From NCBI GenBank assembly GCA_023055425.1, contig JALGPY010000002.1:136085927-136149926 (forward strand): a stretch of DNA of 64,000 nucleotides. Direction: 5' to 3'. Positions 33,961 through 44,955 of this stretch are shown one piece after another; the first letter of the stretch is position 1; each line of letters starts with the position of its first letter. This stretch comes from Linanthus parryae. Lineage: Eukaryota > Streptophyta > Magnoliopsida > Ericales > Polemoniaceae. A model generated the notes under the pieces. That model made no database searches. It was given only the letters and a program-made list of their open reading frames with translations, and was not told where the DNA came from. Both the position numbers and the translations under genes were made by a program.

Positions 33961-34677
33961 GAATTCATCCCTACGATTTGTCCCTTGAGAAGGACAAGTT
34001 GTCTGGAACCAATTTTCTAGAAAGGTACAGAAACTTGAGAATTATTCGCAAGCAAAAAGAAAATGTATGTCTTAGACAATCCTATTCAAGACCCACCAGG
34101 AGAGGATGCTGTTCTTGTGCCATGGACTCTGAGATTCAGAAGCAACATGAGAACATGGAGGCATACGATATGATTGTACATTTGAAGAAGCTCTTCCAAG
34201 AGTAGGCGAGGCATGAGCGGTATGAAGTATCCACGACATTGTTCAAGTGCAGTTTATTAGAGGGAAACCCAGTCAGCCTTCATGTGTTTCGTATGATCGG
34301 ATACATGGAGAATCTCGAGAGGTTAGGCTTCCCGTTCGAACAATATTTGGCCACTAATCTTATCCTGAAATTGTTTCCGGATAGTTATAGCCAGTTCATT
34401 ATGAACTATAACATGAATGAGATTAACAAACCTCTGCCAAACTTGCTCAATATGTTGAGGACCACTGAACAGAGCATTAAAAATGGCAATAGACAAGGCC
34501 ATAATGATGGTCAATATAGTAAAGGCCAATCGAGTTGCTTCTACCTCCAAAGGAAAGAGTAAGAAAGTTACAAAATCCAAGGAAGTTTCCTTAAAGCCTG
34601 CCGGTGGCATCTCTAAGGGCGCATGTCACTATTGTAGTCAGACATGCCACTGTAAGAGGAATTGCCTAAAGTATATG
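33961..34677 (+). pseudogene. Copia-4 gag, broken
   Basis: Three fragments: 33978-34205 (LEKDKLSGTNFLERYRNLRII), 34239-34562 (RMIGYMENLERLGFPFEQ...LLNMLRTTEQS) and 34483-34677 (KSKEVSLKPAGG..., CHYCSQTCHCKRNC zinc knuckle). A TAG at 34203-34205 stands at the same codon as in Copia-1 and Copia-2. Sequence between the start and GCCSCAMDSEIQKQ is shortened against Copia-3. The hAT MITE follows directly after the knuckle. Confidence 0.85.
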
Positions 34678-35078
34678 TAGGGATGGCAATATTCGACACA
34701 ACACGACAACACGACTCGAAAATGACACAAAGTTAGCGGGTTTGGGTCGACACAAACCCGCAGCGGGTCACTAACGGGTCGACCCGAAATTGACAAAAAA
34801 ATAAATGGGTCGGGTTAGGGTCAACCTGGACAACCCGAAAATGACCCGTTTCAACCCGCTTAACACAACTTTAACAATCTTTTTCATCGTTGGCATTATT
34901 TTAGGAAGACACATAGGCGAAATCCGAACAATATATGGGTTGACACGAAGACCCGACACGAACACGAACCCGCAACCCGACGGGTCAAAATGGGTCACCT
35001 TCGGGTCAACCCGTTTATGACCCAACACGGTTCGAACCAACCCGCGACACGACAGGTTGACCCGAATTGCCAGGCCTA
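34678..35078. mobile_element. hAT-type MITE, 401 bp
   Basis: Terminal inverted repeats TAGGGATGGCAAT (left) and TAGGCCTGGCAAT (right end, complement) match at 11 of 13 positions. The flanks carry an 8-bp duplication AGTATATG (34670-34677 and 35079-35086), the hAT size. The interior is rich in GGGTCGACCC / CGGGTCAACCCG motifs, themselves self-complementary. No transposase is encoded. The duplication could be read as 9 bp (AAGTATATG), but only the 8-bp reading gives symmetrical ends. Confidence 0.87.
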
Positions 35079-35348
35079 AGTATATGGAGGACAAAAGGCT
35101 TGGAATAGTGATTCCACCACCACCAGGTATTTTTTTTAATGGATGTCAATTTGTCTATCTCTTCATCTTCGGTATTGGATAATGGATGTGGATCTCACAT
35201 TTGTCTAAATGCGCATGATCTCAAGAGAAGTAGACGGCTGGCTAAAGGGGAGAAAGACTTGCTCGTGGGGAATTGAGCAAGAGTTGCTGCATTAGCCGTA
35301 GGCGTTTATGAGTTATCTTTTCCTTCTGGACTTATTTTAGAATTAGAC
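35079..35348 (+). pseudogene. Copia-4 protease region fragment
   Basis: Continues the copia frame after the MITE: KYMEDKRLGIVIPPPPG, a disrupted protease box (LDNGCGSHICLN, with Asn where Thr is expected in DTG), then RSRRLAKGE and VYELSFPSGLILELD. A run of eight T near 35130 shifts the frame. It stops abruptly at the SIRE-like LTR. Confidence 0.8.
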
Positions 35349-36860
35349 TGAAAGTTTGTAATGCAAGTATAAAACAAGATCTAATACTCTAGGAGGGGGG
35401 GAGGGGTGAATAGAGTATGGAAACTTTTACTAAGAACTAGCCTTTTGAAACTTTTAAGCCAATGTATGAAAGAAATCTCAAAGCTTTGAAATTGTATTGT
35501 AAAGCTTGAGATAAAACTGTGATTTTCAGAAGCTTCAAATCTTTGAGATAGGAAATTCGCCAAAGCTTTGGAGTTTATTGCTTTGAACTGAATTTCAACA
35601 GAAATAAAAAGTAGTAAAGTAAAGCTAAAGAGCACATGTATTTTTACAAAGTTTAGTCACAATTTAACCTAGTCTCTGCTTGAGGGATATGATCCCTCCA
35701 GGAATTCAACACACTTCTTCTTAATCACCCAGATTTAGCCCTAGATCTCAACCCTAAGTGAGCTACGTTACACTTATACAACTTGTGGTTCCCAACCTAT
35801 CTTGTAAGAGCTACAACCTGTTGAAACAATAAGAACCTCTTGTTGTTCACTTTAACAACTAAACTTCTAAGTTTGTGAGGTTGAGAAAATAAGAATGAAT
35901 AATACAAATTCAGTACAATTTGAAGAACACGTGAAATATAAGCAAATGAAGCTTGGAAGTGTTCTTTTGATTTGATGAATGATCTTCTTCTCTTGCAGTG
36001 TTGAGTGGATTGAATGATTGAGGAGCTGTGAATATTGATCGCCCACGCTGTAAGTCTCTTCAATCTCTGTGTCTCTCTTTTTGAAATTAAAATTCAATAT
36101 TTTATCAACAACGTGTACCTACTTGAGAGATTTTAGGAACTGAATTCCTACTAATCCTCATCCCTGATATGCTTCTTTTAACAACTATGCTTGGATAGCT
36201 ATTAAGTTTCTTTATGGCCGTTTGGACGACCAAAAAGCTTGCACATACTCAGCAAAAAATATCAAATAGAATCTAGACAAAATAGCTACTGAATCTGATC
36301 TGTTAAACAGACAGTTCAAACATAAACCCAAGCTATTTTTTCCTTAGATAAAACTCAATGTAAATAACCACATGTGTGCGTGTGTGTATATATATATGTG
36401 TGTATATATCTGTAAGACAAGATAAATAACACAATAAGGAGTTAGAATAACTCATTATCCATTTTTGGATCCATCTACGTCTTCCTGCATATAGAAAACA
36501 GTTAAGCACAGTTCAGCAGTTAAGAATATAAGGCAATCTCAAAGCTTTGGAGCTTTGATTGTTAGTTCACAAGTTTGAGCATGAAACTGAATCCTGCAAT
36601 CTGTGAGACTTATACAATCCAAACAAATACACAATAATATATGCAAGAGAAAATATTTAATGATAGACTCATTACTCAATCCAATATAAAGCCTGCAACC
36701 ACAGAAACTATTAGGAAACATATAATTAACATAAGCACTACAGTATCTCAAAGCTTTGGACCTTTGAGACTTAGTGCTCTTTTCTTGTGGCTTTCATCAT
36801 CAAGGATAAAACTCCCCCTGAGTTTGTAAACTCATTCAAACTCAAGAGCCTGAACTATCA
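35349..36860 (-). repeat. SIRE-like copia LTR with CAAAGCTTTG palindromes
   Basis: The sense strand (minus) runs from TGATAGTTCAGGCTCTTGAG (36860) to ...CAAACTTTCA (35349), about 1512 bp with TG...CA ends. Just outside is a polypurine run, sense CAAGGGGGAGAT (36861-36872), like the PPT of SIRE/Maximus elements, so this would be a 3' LTR. CTCTAGGAGGGGGGAGGGGTGAATAG (as two parts, 35387-35412) is a motif often seen in such LTRs. Exact CAAAGCTTTG occurs at 35479, 35561, 36540 and 36749. The other LTR is not in the window, so family and ends are inferred. Confidence 0.6.
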
Positions 36861-37518
36861 ATCTCCCCCTTGACGAAAGACAAAACAAATATAATTTCTT
36901 TCTAAGATATCCTACAACTCAATGTCAGTATTAAAACTCAACATGATAAAAACAACATATTAGAACTTTTTAACACACCGCAGATATATCAAAACAAACT
37001 GATAGCATAGATAAAAAATAGTATCCTACATCATCATCCAAATTATTACAAAAACTTAGTAACAAAGTAACACCTAGCAAATATCACATAATCTTCTCCC
37101 CTTTTTTTACTTTCATCAAAAAAGTAAAAGAAATGTAGGATCTTGTTCAGAGGTTTTTGAAAATTAAAAAGAAATAAAAAGACTTCAGGACTTTGAACGA
37201 TAGAAATAAAGAAAGGAAGAAAAGATCAGAAAGAAGAGGTTTCAAGGCTTTGAGGATCCAGGACCAACACTCTTCTTAGCAGTCTTCTTTCCACTTTGAG
37301 CTTTTCCCTTAACTTTGTCCTTAGTCTCCACATGTTCCTCCTCTGCTATTTCTTCATTTCACCAATCTCAGCTTTCTCTTCCACATGCTCAGCTTCTTCA
37401 TTCTCAGCTTGTTCTTCCACATTCTTAGCCTCAACATCAGCGACCACTTCAGCAATTACCTCGTCAACAATTGCAACATTTTTCTCAGTCTGTTCAAACA
37501 GATCTTTTGAAGCATGAA
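36861..37518 (-). mobile_element. SIRE-like element, internal 3' fragment
   Basis: Internal sequence next to the polypurine run, cut at 37518 by the LTR of element C. On the minus strand, 37490-37250 reads as a Glu/Ala/Val-rich segment (repeats of AEVEEQAE type) and then a Lys-rich tail. This fits the charged, low-complexity ends found in such elements, but no named domain is recognisable. Confidence 0.5.
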
Positions 37519-39032
37519 TGATAGAAACTTTTAGGATCTATCTATTACCTCCATTTTACCACATTATCACGAGCAATTTGAGCTTAATGTTAGAGAATTT
37601 GAGTCGTTTTATCACTTGTTGCTTTCCATGTGCTATATTGTTAGTCCGGGCGTTTTCTATGCATATTTCATTGTTATTTGTCAAATATAATCGCTTGGTA
37701 TGTTTGTTCCTATTTTCCTGGAAGGAACGGATGCTAATCGATTGATATGAGGCATGGAAAAAACTTCGGAAACAACGGGAGCTCAAGTGGAGTCAAGAGA
37801 AGCCGAATTGGAGGAGCTTGGATGACCAGTCTGCACTATTTTGATCCTATCTGGAGTTCTACAAATAATTTTGGAGTGATACCGGTTCCAAATTAAATTA
37901 GACTCCGAGAGCTTTCAAACGATAGGTCATGGACCTAAATCCGAGTTCGGACGAAGAAGATATGGCCTTTTGAAGTCAGGAGCAGATTTCAGGGTGCTAT
38001 TGTGCAATTACTGAAGACTTGTGACGGGTTATGACTAAAAAACGACCTAGGGACGGAAAAAGACATCAATCACGCATATAGAGTCAAGAAGAAGGAGGAG
38101 AGCAACGGGAGACCATTGGAGAGACTCTTGGAGCTTGGGGATTGCCCGGATTCGTCTACTCTTCAGCGATTTCACCGTTTGATCACTTCTTCTCTTCTCT
38201 TTCATTATCTATGGAGAAACTTGTGTATATTTTCATACGCCTAGGGTTATGTTAGACTTTTTTTTTCCGGATTATTGAGATTGATACCTGTTTTGGATTC
38301 ATGATTGTGACGATTCTTCAAGTCTTTTGGTGTATTGTTGAACTAGGGTTATTGACACACCCAAATTATGAGATGGATGACCATTAGAGAATGATTTTTC
38401 TTCATGATTCTGTGTTCTTACTTAATGTTTAATCCATATTAGTTATTGTTCATGTTTGATGCTTCAATCTTAGCAACAATGGAGTAGCTACCCAGAATTG
38501 CTAATACTTAGGTGGAGTGCTTGAAAGAGACTTGGCCTAGGGTGATAGAGAACATGAACAAAATCCTTAATCAATGAGACTGAGAGGTGATTTGAATAGG
38601 ATTGGCCATTTGGTAGACGACAGTGGACCGACAGGACTTGTAGTAGACTGTGACGTAGGACTGCGTGAGACCGAGAGAAGATCGTAGTGACTAGTTACCT
38701 GGCATAACTGAATTAGGATTAGCGTGTTTCAATACATGATCCGGAATTGTCTAGAAACCCTAGGTGATCCATAGATCGCCTAGTCTTTCTCCATATTTGA
38801 CTAAACCGTGTTCAATTATAAAATCCAAAAACATTGTCTTTTCATTATTTCAATACAGCCACTTGTTTGGGGGTGGCAAATCAAACATTCCTCCCAGTTA
38901 CTTTAACTCTAAATTAAGCTTTTAACTAAATAATCTCGTGATTGTCCTCGTGGGATCGATAACTCGGGGTTGAAATACTACCCTATATTACTTGAACCGT
39001 GCACTTGCGGTAACACATAAGAAAGCGTGTCA
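37519..39032 (+). repeat. Element C 5' LTR
   Basis: About 1514 bp, TGATAGAAACTTTTAGG... to ...GGTAACACATAAGAAAGCGTGTCA. It shares TAGTCCGGGCGTTTTCTA (37641) with the solo LTR and the GTGCACTTGCGG...TGTCA end with A and the solo LTR. Unlike these it has no obvious palindrome array. The left edge is inferred from the TG and a short hairpin. Confidence 0.72.
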
Positions 39033-39038
39033 GGTTTT

Positions 39039-39055
39039 TGGCGCCGTTGCCGGGG
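39039..39055 (+). other. Element C primer-binding site (tRNA-Asp)
   Basis: TGGCGCCGTTGCCGGGG, an exact 17-base complement to the 3' end of plant tRNA-Asp, six bases after the LTR. Confidence 0.93.
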
Positions 39056-39159
39056 ACAACGGTAGATTATTTATTTAGAAATTAGTTTGGAGTTTTTATT
39101 TTATTTTGTTACTATATGTTTACCTCACGGGTGTGCTACTGTTGTCTTCTCAGGTAGCT

Positions 39160-40083
39160 ATGGCGGAAGGCCAAGGGCTAATTAGCCTCACCACGGAGCA
39201 GCTGCAAGCTATGGTTGCTGCAGCCGTAGAGAAAGCACTAGCGGGAGCATCTAGACCGCAGCCGACCTCAATGCCGTACAACCGTTCTGGAAAAGCAATA
39301 ATCCAGGCATTTGAGGCGGATTTTAAAGGAAGGGAGCCGGCAATTGTGGTGCCACCAATTCAGGCAGAAACCTTTTGCCTCAAGATGAGCACGATCCAAT
39401 TTGCTCAGGAACAGTGCACTTTTGCTGGGACACATGAGGAAGACCCACATGAATTTATTGGGAGATTTCAGAGCCATTGTGGGCTAATCCGATATAGTGG
39501 GGTCACTTCTGAAGAAATAAGGCTGATGCTCTTCCCACATTGCCTCCAGGGAGTTGCTGTGGATTGGCTGGATTCTCTGCCATCCAACTCAATCAAGACA
39601 TGGGAAGAGTGTTCCTCCTTGTTCATGGGTAATTTTTTTCCCATCTCACGCATGATTCAGCTGCAGAACGAGATTTGGTCATTCAGGCAACATCAGCATG
39701 AATCAATGGTCAAAGCATGGGAGCATCTCAACTTATTGTTGCGCAAATGCCCTAACCATGGCATTTCCAAAGCTCATATTATCCAAATATTTTATGATGC
39801 ACTTGGAAATCTTGACAAAGACAAGATTGACAGAGAAGCTGAGGGCAATTTCTTGTTCAAATGCGATGAGAAGGGTGCATATGATCTGATGAGGCGAGTG
39901 CTTGAACAAGAGGAGAGCTTGGATTATGAGTCCCAGCAGCAAGAACTGATGAAGCAAAATGCAATAGCTTGTAGCAAAGTTGAGGTGAATGCGGTGGAAA
40001 CAGTGCATGAAGTAGCTGTTTCAGAGTTGCAGCAACAACAACAAGAATTAACTTCAGAGTTGAGGTCGTTAAATTGTTACTGA
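39160..40083 (+). CDS. Element C gag (307 codons, open)
   Basis: I take ATG 39160 (MAEGQGLISLT) because homologous gags start in the same way; an in-frame ATG at 39106 would add 18 hydrophobic residues and is preceded by nothing conserved. The gag domain is clear: CTFAGTHEEDPHEFIGRFQSHC, MLFPHCLQGVAVDWLDSLPS, WEECSSLFMGNFFPISRMIQLQNEI, RKCPNHGISKAHIIQIFYDAL, DREAEGNFLF. The C-terminus is Gln-rich (QQQQQELTSEL). It is close to element B gag. The TCTTCTCAG just before 39154 resembles a splice acceptor. With pol missing, mobility would need proteins from elsewhere. Confidence 0.85.
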   Translation: MAEGQGLISLTTEQLQAMVAAAVEKALAGASRPQPTSMPYNRSGKAIIQAFEADFKGREPAIVVPPIQAETFCLKMSTIQFAQEQCTFAGTHEEDPHEFIGRFQSHCGLIRYSGVTSEEIRLMLFPHCLQGVAVDWLDSLPSNSIKTWEECSSLFMGNFFPISRMIQLQNEIWSFRQHQHESMVKAWEHLNLLLRKCPNHGISKAHIIQIFYDALGNLDKDKIDREAEGNFLFKCDEKGAYDLMRRVLEQEESLDYESQQQELMKQNAIACSKVEVNAVETVHEVAVSELQQQQQELTSELRSLNCY

Positions 40084-40426
40084 GTGTGATTGCAGTGAAG
40101 CCCATGAACTCTACATGAAGTAGAGTTGGTGTTCAATAGAGAATGGCATAGTTTGGGTCTAGTTAATATGGAGGTCGTTAATATGGAAGGAACACCAACT
40201 GAAGTCCATTGAGAACAGGGTGTTGGCTTCACAGTTGAACACAAACTTGAGCTATCTTTGGCATGCTGAAGGCGAACTGCAAGCTACATGGCGAACTGCT
40301 GAAGGCGAACTGCAAGCTATCTCTGATCAATAGAGAATGGCATAGTTTGGGTCCAGTTGGTGTTCCTTCCATATTAACCATGCTCAATGTCCTCCAGTTG
40401 GTGTTTCCTATTGAACTCTACAATGA
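40084..40426. repeat. Rearranged segment with inverted and direct repeats
   Basis: A perfect 25-bp inverted repeat occurs at 40177-40201 and 40354-40378. GAATGGCATAGTTTGGGTC is repeated directly (40141 and 40335), and GGCGAACTGCAAGCTA occurs twice (about 40271 and 40303). The pieces look like shuffled copies of one another. No coding signal. Confidence 0.8.
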
Positions 40427-42942
40427 ATGGGGTTCTGCCTATTCATTGTGCAGCTTCCTCTGTGTTTGGCTCTCGAGGTACCTTATAGATGGACACCATC
40501 ATGAGGGCGTTTTTACCCATGTCCGCGCGCTTGCAGTTTTCCTTTCCCTTGGTCAGAAGGTGGCGCTTGGGCCCTTTGTTCTTGGATCTATATATCATCG
40601 TCTGGACTTGGCCATGATGCATGCTAAGCAGTCCCAAGGTAGAGTAAACATCATTTATTACGTCTACGTCGCGTTCCTGTCGATGTGGGTATTCGAGAGG
40701 TGGCCTCTATATGATCCCATTCCATCGTATGTTGAGAAGTGGAATGCGCCTAGTGCTAAGAAATATTTCATCTGTCCTCGCGCATGGCGTTGGTATAAAA
40801 CCAAAGGCACGCAACACACATTTTCCTTGATGTATGATGACGCCTATATTTTTTATCCAGGCCTTATGTTCTCGCCTTGGAGGACATTGTGCATCACTCC
40901 TACATGTACCCGGATAAGAATACAAAATTCTCCTCTGCGCATATCACCCATGGATTGCGAAGCTACTCCACATTCGTCAATTGGTGTAGAAGAGGGTACC
41001 TGCCTACATTATCCGAGCATGAGGCCGTTCCAGAGACTTTGAGCTATAAATTCATAACGGTTCCTTATGATCTCGTTCGAGTAGAACCCCAATTGGGTTT
41101 TGACGCCATGTCTCCCCCTTGTGGTCTGACTCGATTGGTCGCGGCTGCTACAAGAGGATTCTATTCGTTAAGTGTAACGACTTATTGGTTAGCATGCTTC
41201 CTCTCACCCAACCTTCGTAAGAGAGACTATGAGAGTTGATTCCCAATTGGGTCGCCTTTTGGAATGCACAAGATCGCCTTCACATGAGGTATCGGGTTCA
41301 CATCCAACCTCTTAAAGGTCCTACCCTCGACTTTGGGATTACCCATTCAATTGGTCGTGCTCGAGAGACGCGACTCAATATGGTTTCTATTCACTCTGGG
41401 ACAAAGATCATCACTTGTGCTCAGAACTAATATTGGGAGAGAAGACGAATGTGGTGAAGAAGGAGTCTTATAATGCGAGGAAGACTTATGCAAACAATTT
41501 CAACAAGGTAAACTTCAATAACTTTTCATTTCATTTGAATGCGCGATAGACGTATTCGATATTAAATCCCTCTTTGTATTATAGTGTTTTTTCCGGAGGT
41601 ACGCGTCTGGGGATCGAAGCACATGATTTGCTGACATCCTGTGAGCGAAGGATAAATCCAATGTTGCTATCGAACCTGAGACAGAAATGTCTCTAGAAAT
41701 CTAAGACCACAACTGGATTGCTCTGGCGAGCTTCATTGTATCGATCATTGAATCCGATAAGAACCTAAAGTAGAAGAAAGCTTCTGGCGAGCCTTTAGCA
41801 GATGCAATGATCCTCGGAGTATCCAAGCTGGTGAAACGGCCACGGAGCAAACCTGCTCCAAGGAACAACCCTGCTCCAAGAGAGAGAGTGACGACCAGAG
41901 GAAGAGGCAAAGTTGCTGACATGCGGGACTGCAACATGGAGGATTTTTTGGAGTACAATCCTGATACATCCTTTGCTATGAGGTAAGGTAATAACACCGC
42001 CCGTTAATCTTCAAATATAATGTATTTTGTCATAATGCGCATATGTATATATCACATACAGAGAGGATTTCGTGGAGGATCCTCACTAAAGAAGAGGCGA
42101 TTGCAGAGTCAAAAGCCATGGCCGAAGAAAGAGCAAGAAACGAGAAACTGGAGGAAGAACCCCAACTTCGTGCAGATTTGAAAAGAGCATCGAAGATCAA
42201 GAACAACGCTCGTGGTCGACCGTTGGTCAGATGCAAAGCGCTCAAGAAGATTTTCAGGGGATCATCAGCGATGAGGACAAAGAAGGTGCTTTTTTCAAAT
42301 TTGCCTTATCATATCAAGAACTCATTTTTGAAGCATTACACCATGGGGTTTCTAAAAGCGATGTTCGTCGCTGGATATGAATCAATGTGGGGAAGCATAA
42401 GATAAAGAATTCCCTTAGAATTGCTATAATCCAATGTATTGCTCTCAAGCAATAATGATAATAACATTTCCCACATAAACAGGTCATGCATCAGTAAAAT
42501 GAATCGAAGATAATCTGCAACATAGTACTTACGCGGATATCCCATGTGAATATGGATGTGTAAATCCGTATGAATGTGGAGGTCTTTCCATCATAAGCTC
42601 TTTAAGTTTCGGCAGCATAAAATATTGAACTTAATAATTTAATTTCATGTTTTGACAGAGGCGGAGGAGCCATTGGTTTTGAGAAGAGCTCGTAGGCTCA
42701 TTAGTGCTAAGGTTCGTGTTCCTGAGACCATCCGAGAGACTCCCAGTGAAGATGAAGAAATGGAAGGTCAAATTAGGACTCAACCAGAAGTATCTGATGC
42801 TCAAATGATCGGGGATGGAGCCAGCATTCAGGATGAACGGCCCGAATTCATCGTTGAACAAGAGCAAGAGGAGGACCTTCAGCAGGAACAAGAACAGATC
42901 AAAGTTGAAATGCTGATCAAGACTCGTCTCGTCAGGGAATAA
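40427..42942 (+). pseudogene. Plant mobile domain (PMD)-like pseudogene
   Basis: The frame from about 40427 reads VFTHVRALAVFLSLGQKVAL and GPFVLGSIYHRLDLA, matching the PMD signature (LALAVYLA...RVALAPAVLASIYRDL, from family knowledge). It goes on through YVYVAFLSMWVFERWPLYDP. A shift near 40895 moves it to 40877-41239 (FVNWCRRGYLPTLSEHEA, YDLVRVEPQLGFD), and a stop/shift near 41238 to 41236-41430 (WVAFWNAQDRLHMRYRV). After 41430 intron-like breaks (GTAAAC at 41507 to TATAG at 41583; GTAAGG at 41984 to ACATACAG at 42061) join charged segments at 42062-42405 and 42652-42942. PMD occurs in host proteins of the MAIN/MAIL type and in transposons. Which this is cannot be settled. Confidence 0.6.
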
Positions 42943-43700
42943 TCACTTCGCCCCTACAGGTTGATTCAAATGTTTTTGCTCGCGATACTTCGCATAGAGT
43001 CAACGCTACTGTTGAGAATGCTGAGAAGATTGGGACTCAACCAGAAGTATCTCCTTCCAAGATTCCCTCAAGCATCGCCCCAGCCACTGACTTGCCAGCA
43101 GAGATCCTTGGAGGAATTGAGAAAGCTGAGGCTCGTCAAGGAAGGCCACTTCAACTCCTGTGGCGCAAGACATGCCAGAAGTTCCGGAGTCTCAACTTAA
43201 TTTTGCGTCTGAAAATGATGTGCCGTCCCATGAAGGAAGAATCGAGCATGAGTCAAATGCGAGTTGTGGCGCACCGGATTAGAACATGGAAGATGCTCAG
43301 CCGCCAACAGCTCCAGAAACTCACACTGTTGTGGCTCATGGAACACAACTCAATGTCCCACCTTAGAATGTTCCAGAAGTTCCAGAGTCCACACCAAGTT
43401 TGCTCGAAACGAGAGATCAAAGTGGTGGTAATGCAATCATGGGTAAACTCCCTCAGAATGCAACTTCAAGGGTGAAAACCCCAGTGTCCGCGACTGAGGG
43501 TGTTAGAACAAGGGCTTCAAGTACGAACCTGTACATTTCTGTTCTGCTGTGCGAGGAATCTCATGATGAGACCCAAATGCCTGGTCTAAATATGGACGCA
43601 GTACTTGCACAAAATCCTTGGGAGGTATGGGCTACGCAAGCTGTTGAAAGAGTTGCTGCTAAAAGGAGCTGTGCAATCCCTGAAGAGTACTTCGCGCGAT
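42943..43700 (+). pseudogene. Possible 3' part of the PMD-like gene (acidic, Pro-rich)
   Basis: Continuing on the plus strand with shifts, the text is rich in Pro, Glu and Ser (VPEVPESQLNF-like repeats, PQNATSRVKTPVS, NMDAVLAQNPWEVWATQAVERV). No named domain is seen. It reaches the minus-strand integrase of element D near 43700, which probably marks the insertion or deletion point of D. Confidence 0.4.
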
Positions 43701-44520
43701 TCTTTCCTTATATCGAGTGTTCACCCTCTTGGTCTGCTCGTGTTTCTCCTCAAGTAGAATGAGATCATGGTCGTGTTGGTTCTCGTATAAAGCACTGAAT
43801 GTCAACCTTGCAGAGTTAATTTTGACCTCAGCAGGAACAATCGCCTCAGCTTCGTAACACAGAAAAAATGGAGAAGTCCCTGTAGGAGTTCTCGGTGATG
43901 TGCGATATGCCCAAAATGCCACACTCAGAATCTGACCACTTCTTGTGATCATATGCGACCATCTTGCTCAGAATTCTCAACAGGGTTTTGTTCGTGGCCT
44001 CTGCTTGCCCATTCCATTTTGTATAGTAAGGCGCCGAGCATACCTGCCTCACATAGTACTCCATCAGCTTCGAGGCGACTTGGCGATTAACAAAAGGACT
44101 TACATTATCATATAGGATCGTATTAGGAATCCCAAAGCGATATATAATGTTCTCTTGAATGAACTTGACGACAACCAATGCATTTGCTATTTTGAGAGGA
44201 ACTGCTTCCACTCACTTCGTGAATTGTTCAGTTCCAGTTAAAATGAACTGATTCCCATGCGATGCTGGACGGATGGGACCAATGAAGTCCAAAGACCAAG
44301 TATGGAACGACCAAGGAATTCCTAGTGCGTGAAATCAACTGCAGGTGCGTGCACCAGGTACCATTGAATTGGCATTGTTGACACCTTCTGACCTTCGTGC
44401 GACAATCAGCCTCCATGGTTGGCCAAAAGTATCCAACAGTCAAAAGTTGTCTGCAAAGCTTCGCGCCTCCTTGGTGCTCCACTTGGTGAGATAAGTCCAT
44501 AACCTCCTGTATTTATTGAC
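43700..44520 (-). pseudogene. Element D integrase
   Basis: Zinc region at 44500-44310 (EHQGGAKLCRQLLTVGYFWPTM, CQQCQF), core at 44211-43846 with IYRFGIPNTILYDNVSPF, where the usual TDNG reads YDNV, and NGQAEATNK for the Glu. The end (43952-43700) contains WAYRTSPRTPTGTSPFFLCYEAEAIVP, strongly conserved in Tat elements. The first Asp segment (about 44270) is frameshifted. The C-terminal chromodomain-like or GPY part is absent. Confidence 0.82.
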
Positions 44521-44955
44521 CATTCAAGCATCTAAGTAGATTCTTATCATGTCCTTTTCGCCATAGCAGGTTTCCTTATAGCACGTATCGAGTTGATTTC
44601 CTCTTGAGCTTCTCAGCCTCCTTCTTGTCTCTTGGTAGAAATTCATATCACAAATCAGGGACTTTCGCCAATCAACATCAACATTAATTGCAGCAACCTC
44701 TAGGGAGTCCTTCACCAACGCATACCTCTCACAGTTGCCTTGTAAGATTGCAGCGTAGCATGACATTTGAGGCCAATGAATCCCATATCTCTGAGATTTT
44801 CTATAAAGTGAGACTTCTTTTTCTCCACAAGAGCTTTCATGAATCTTCTCTAGCAGAGCTCGACCTTCCTCTTACGCAACGCATCACATTAGAATCCCAC
44901 CAGGTCCTTTGTAGTAGAGCAAATTTTCGTGTATGCAGAATTATTTCGTAGACAC
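44521..44955 (-). pseudogene. Element D linker between second RNase H and integrase
   Basis: Decayed pol text: fragment 44766-44524 (DWRKSLICDMNFYQETRRR, LVKDSLEVAAINVD) corresponds to the segment between RNase H and the zinc domain in Tat elements. Multiple shifts. Confidence 0.55.

Larger units (their letters stand above)
30862..35348 (+). mobile_element. Copia-4, truncated Ty1/copia element
   Basis: Plus-strand relative of Copia-1 to -3: 5' LTR (30862-32263), mutated tRNA-iMet site, leader, gag and the first part of pol (protease region, ending ...SGLILELD). At 35348 the copia match stops where a SIRE-like LTR begins. A hAT-type MITE lies in gag. The predicted target duplication left of the LTR is GCAAG (30857-30861). 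It is the most diverged of the copies here. Confidence 0.88.
37519..40083 (+). mobile_element. Element C, Athila-type gypsy, truncated after gag
   Basis: Plus strand: LTR (37519-39032), perfect tRNA-Asp primer site (39039-39055), gag (39160-40083). Immediately after gag the sequence turns into a rearranged segment, and no protease, RT or integrase of this element is seen. The flank left of the LTR, ATGAA (37514-37518), is the predicted target duplication in the SIRE-like element. Confidence 0.82.

Noticed and set aside
36361..36412. TG/TA microsatellite as a regulatory site
   Set aside because: A simple GTGTGTATATATA run within the SIRE-like LTR; nothing more can be said from sequence.
39033..39060. 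tRNA-Asp gene near the C primer site
   Set aside because: Only the 17 bases complementary to the tRNA 3' end are present; no cloverleaf. The same holds for the iMet sites.
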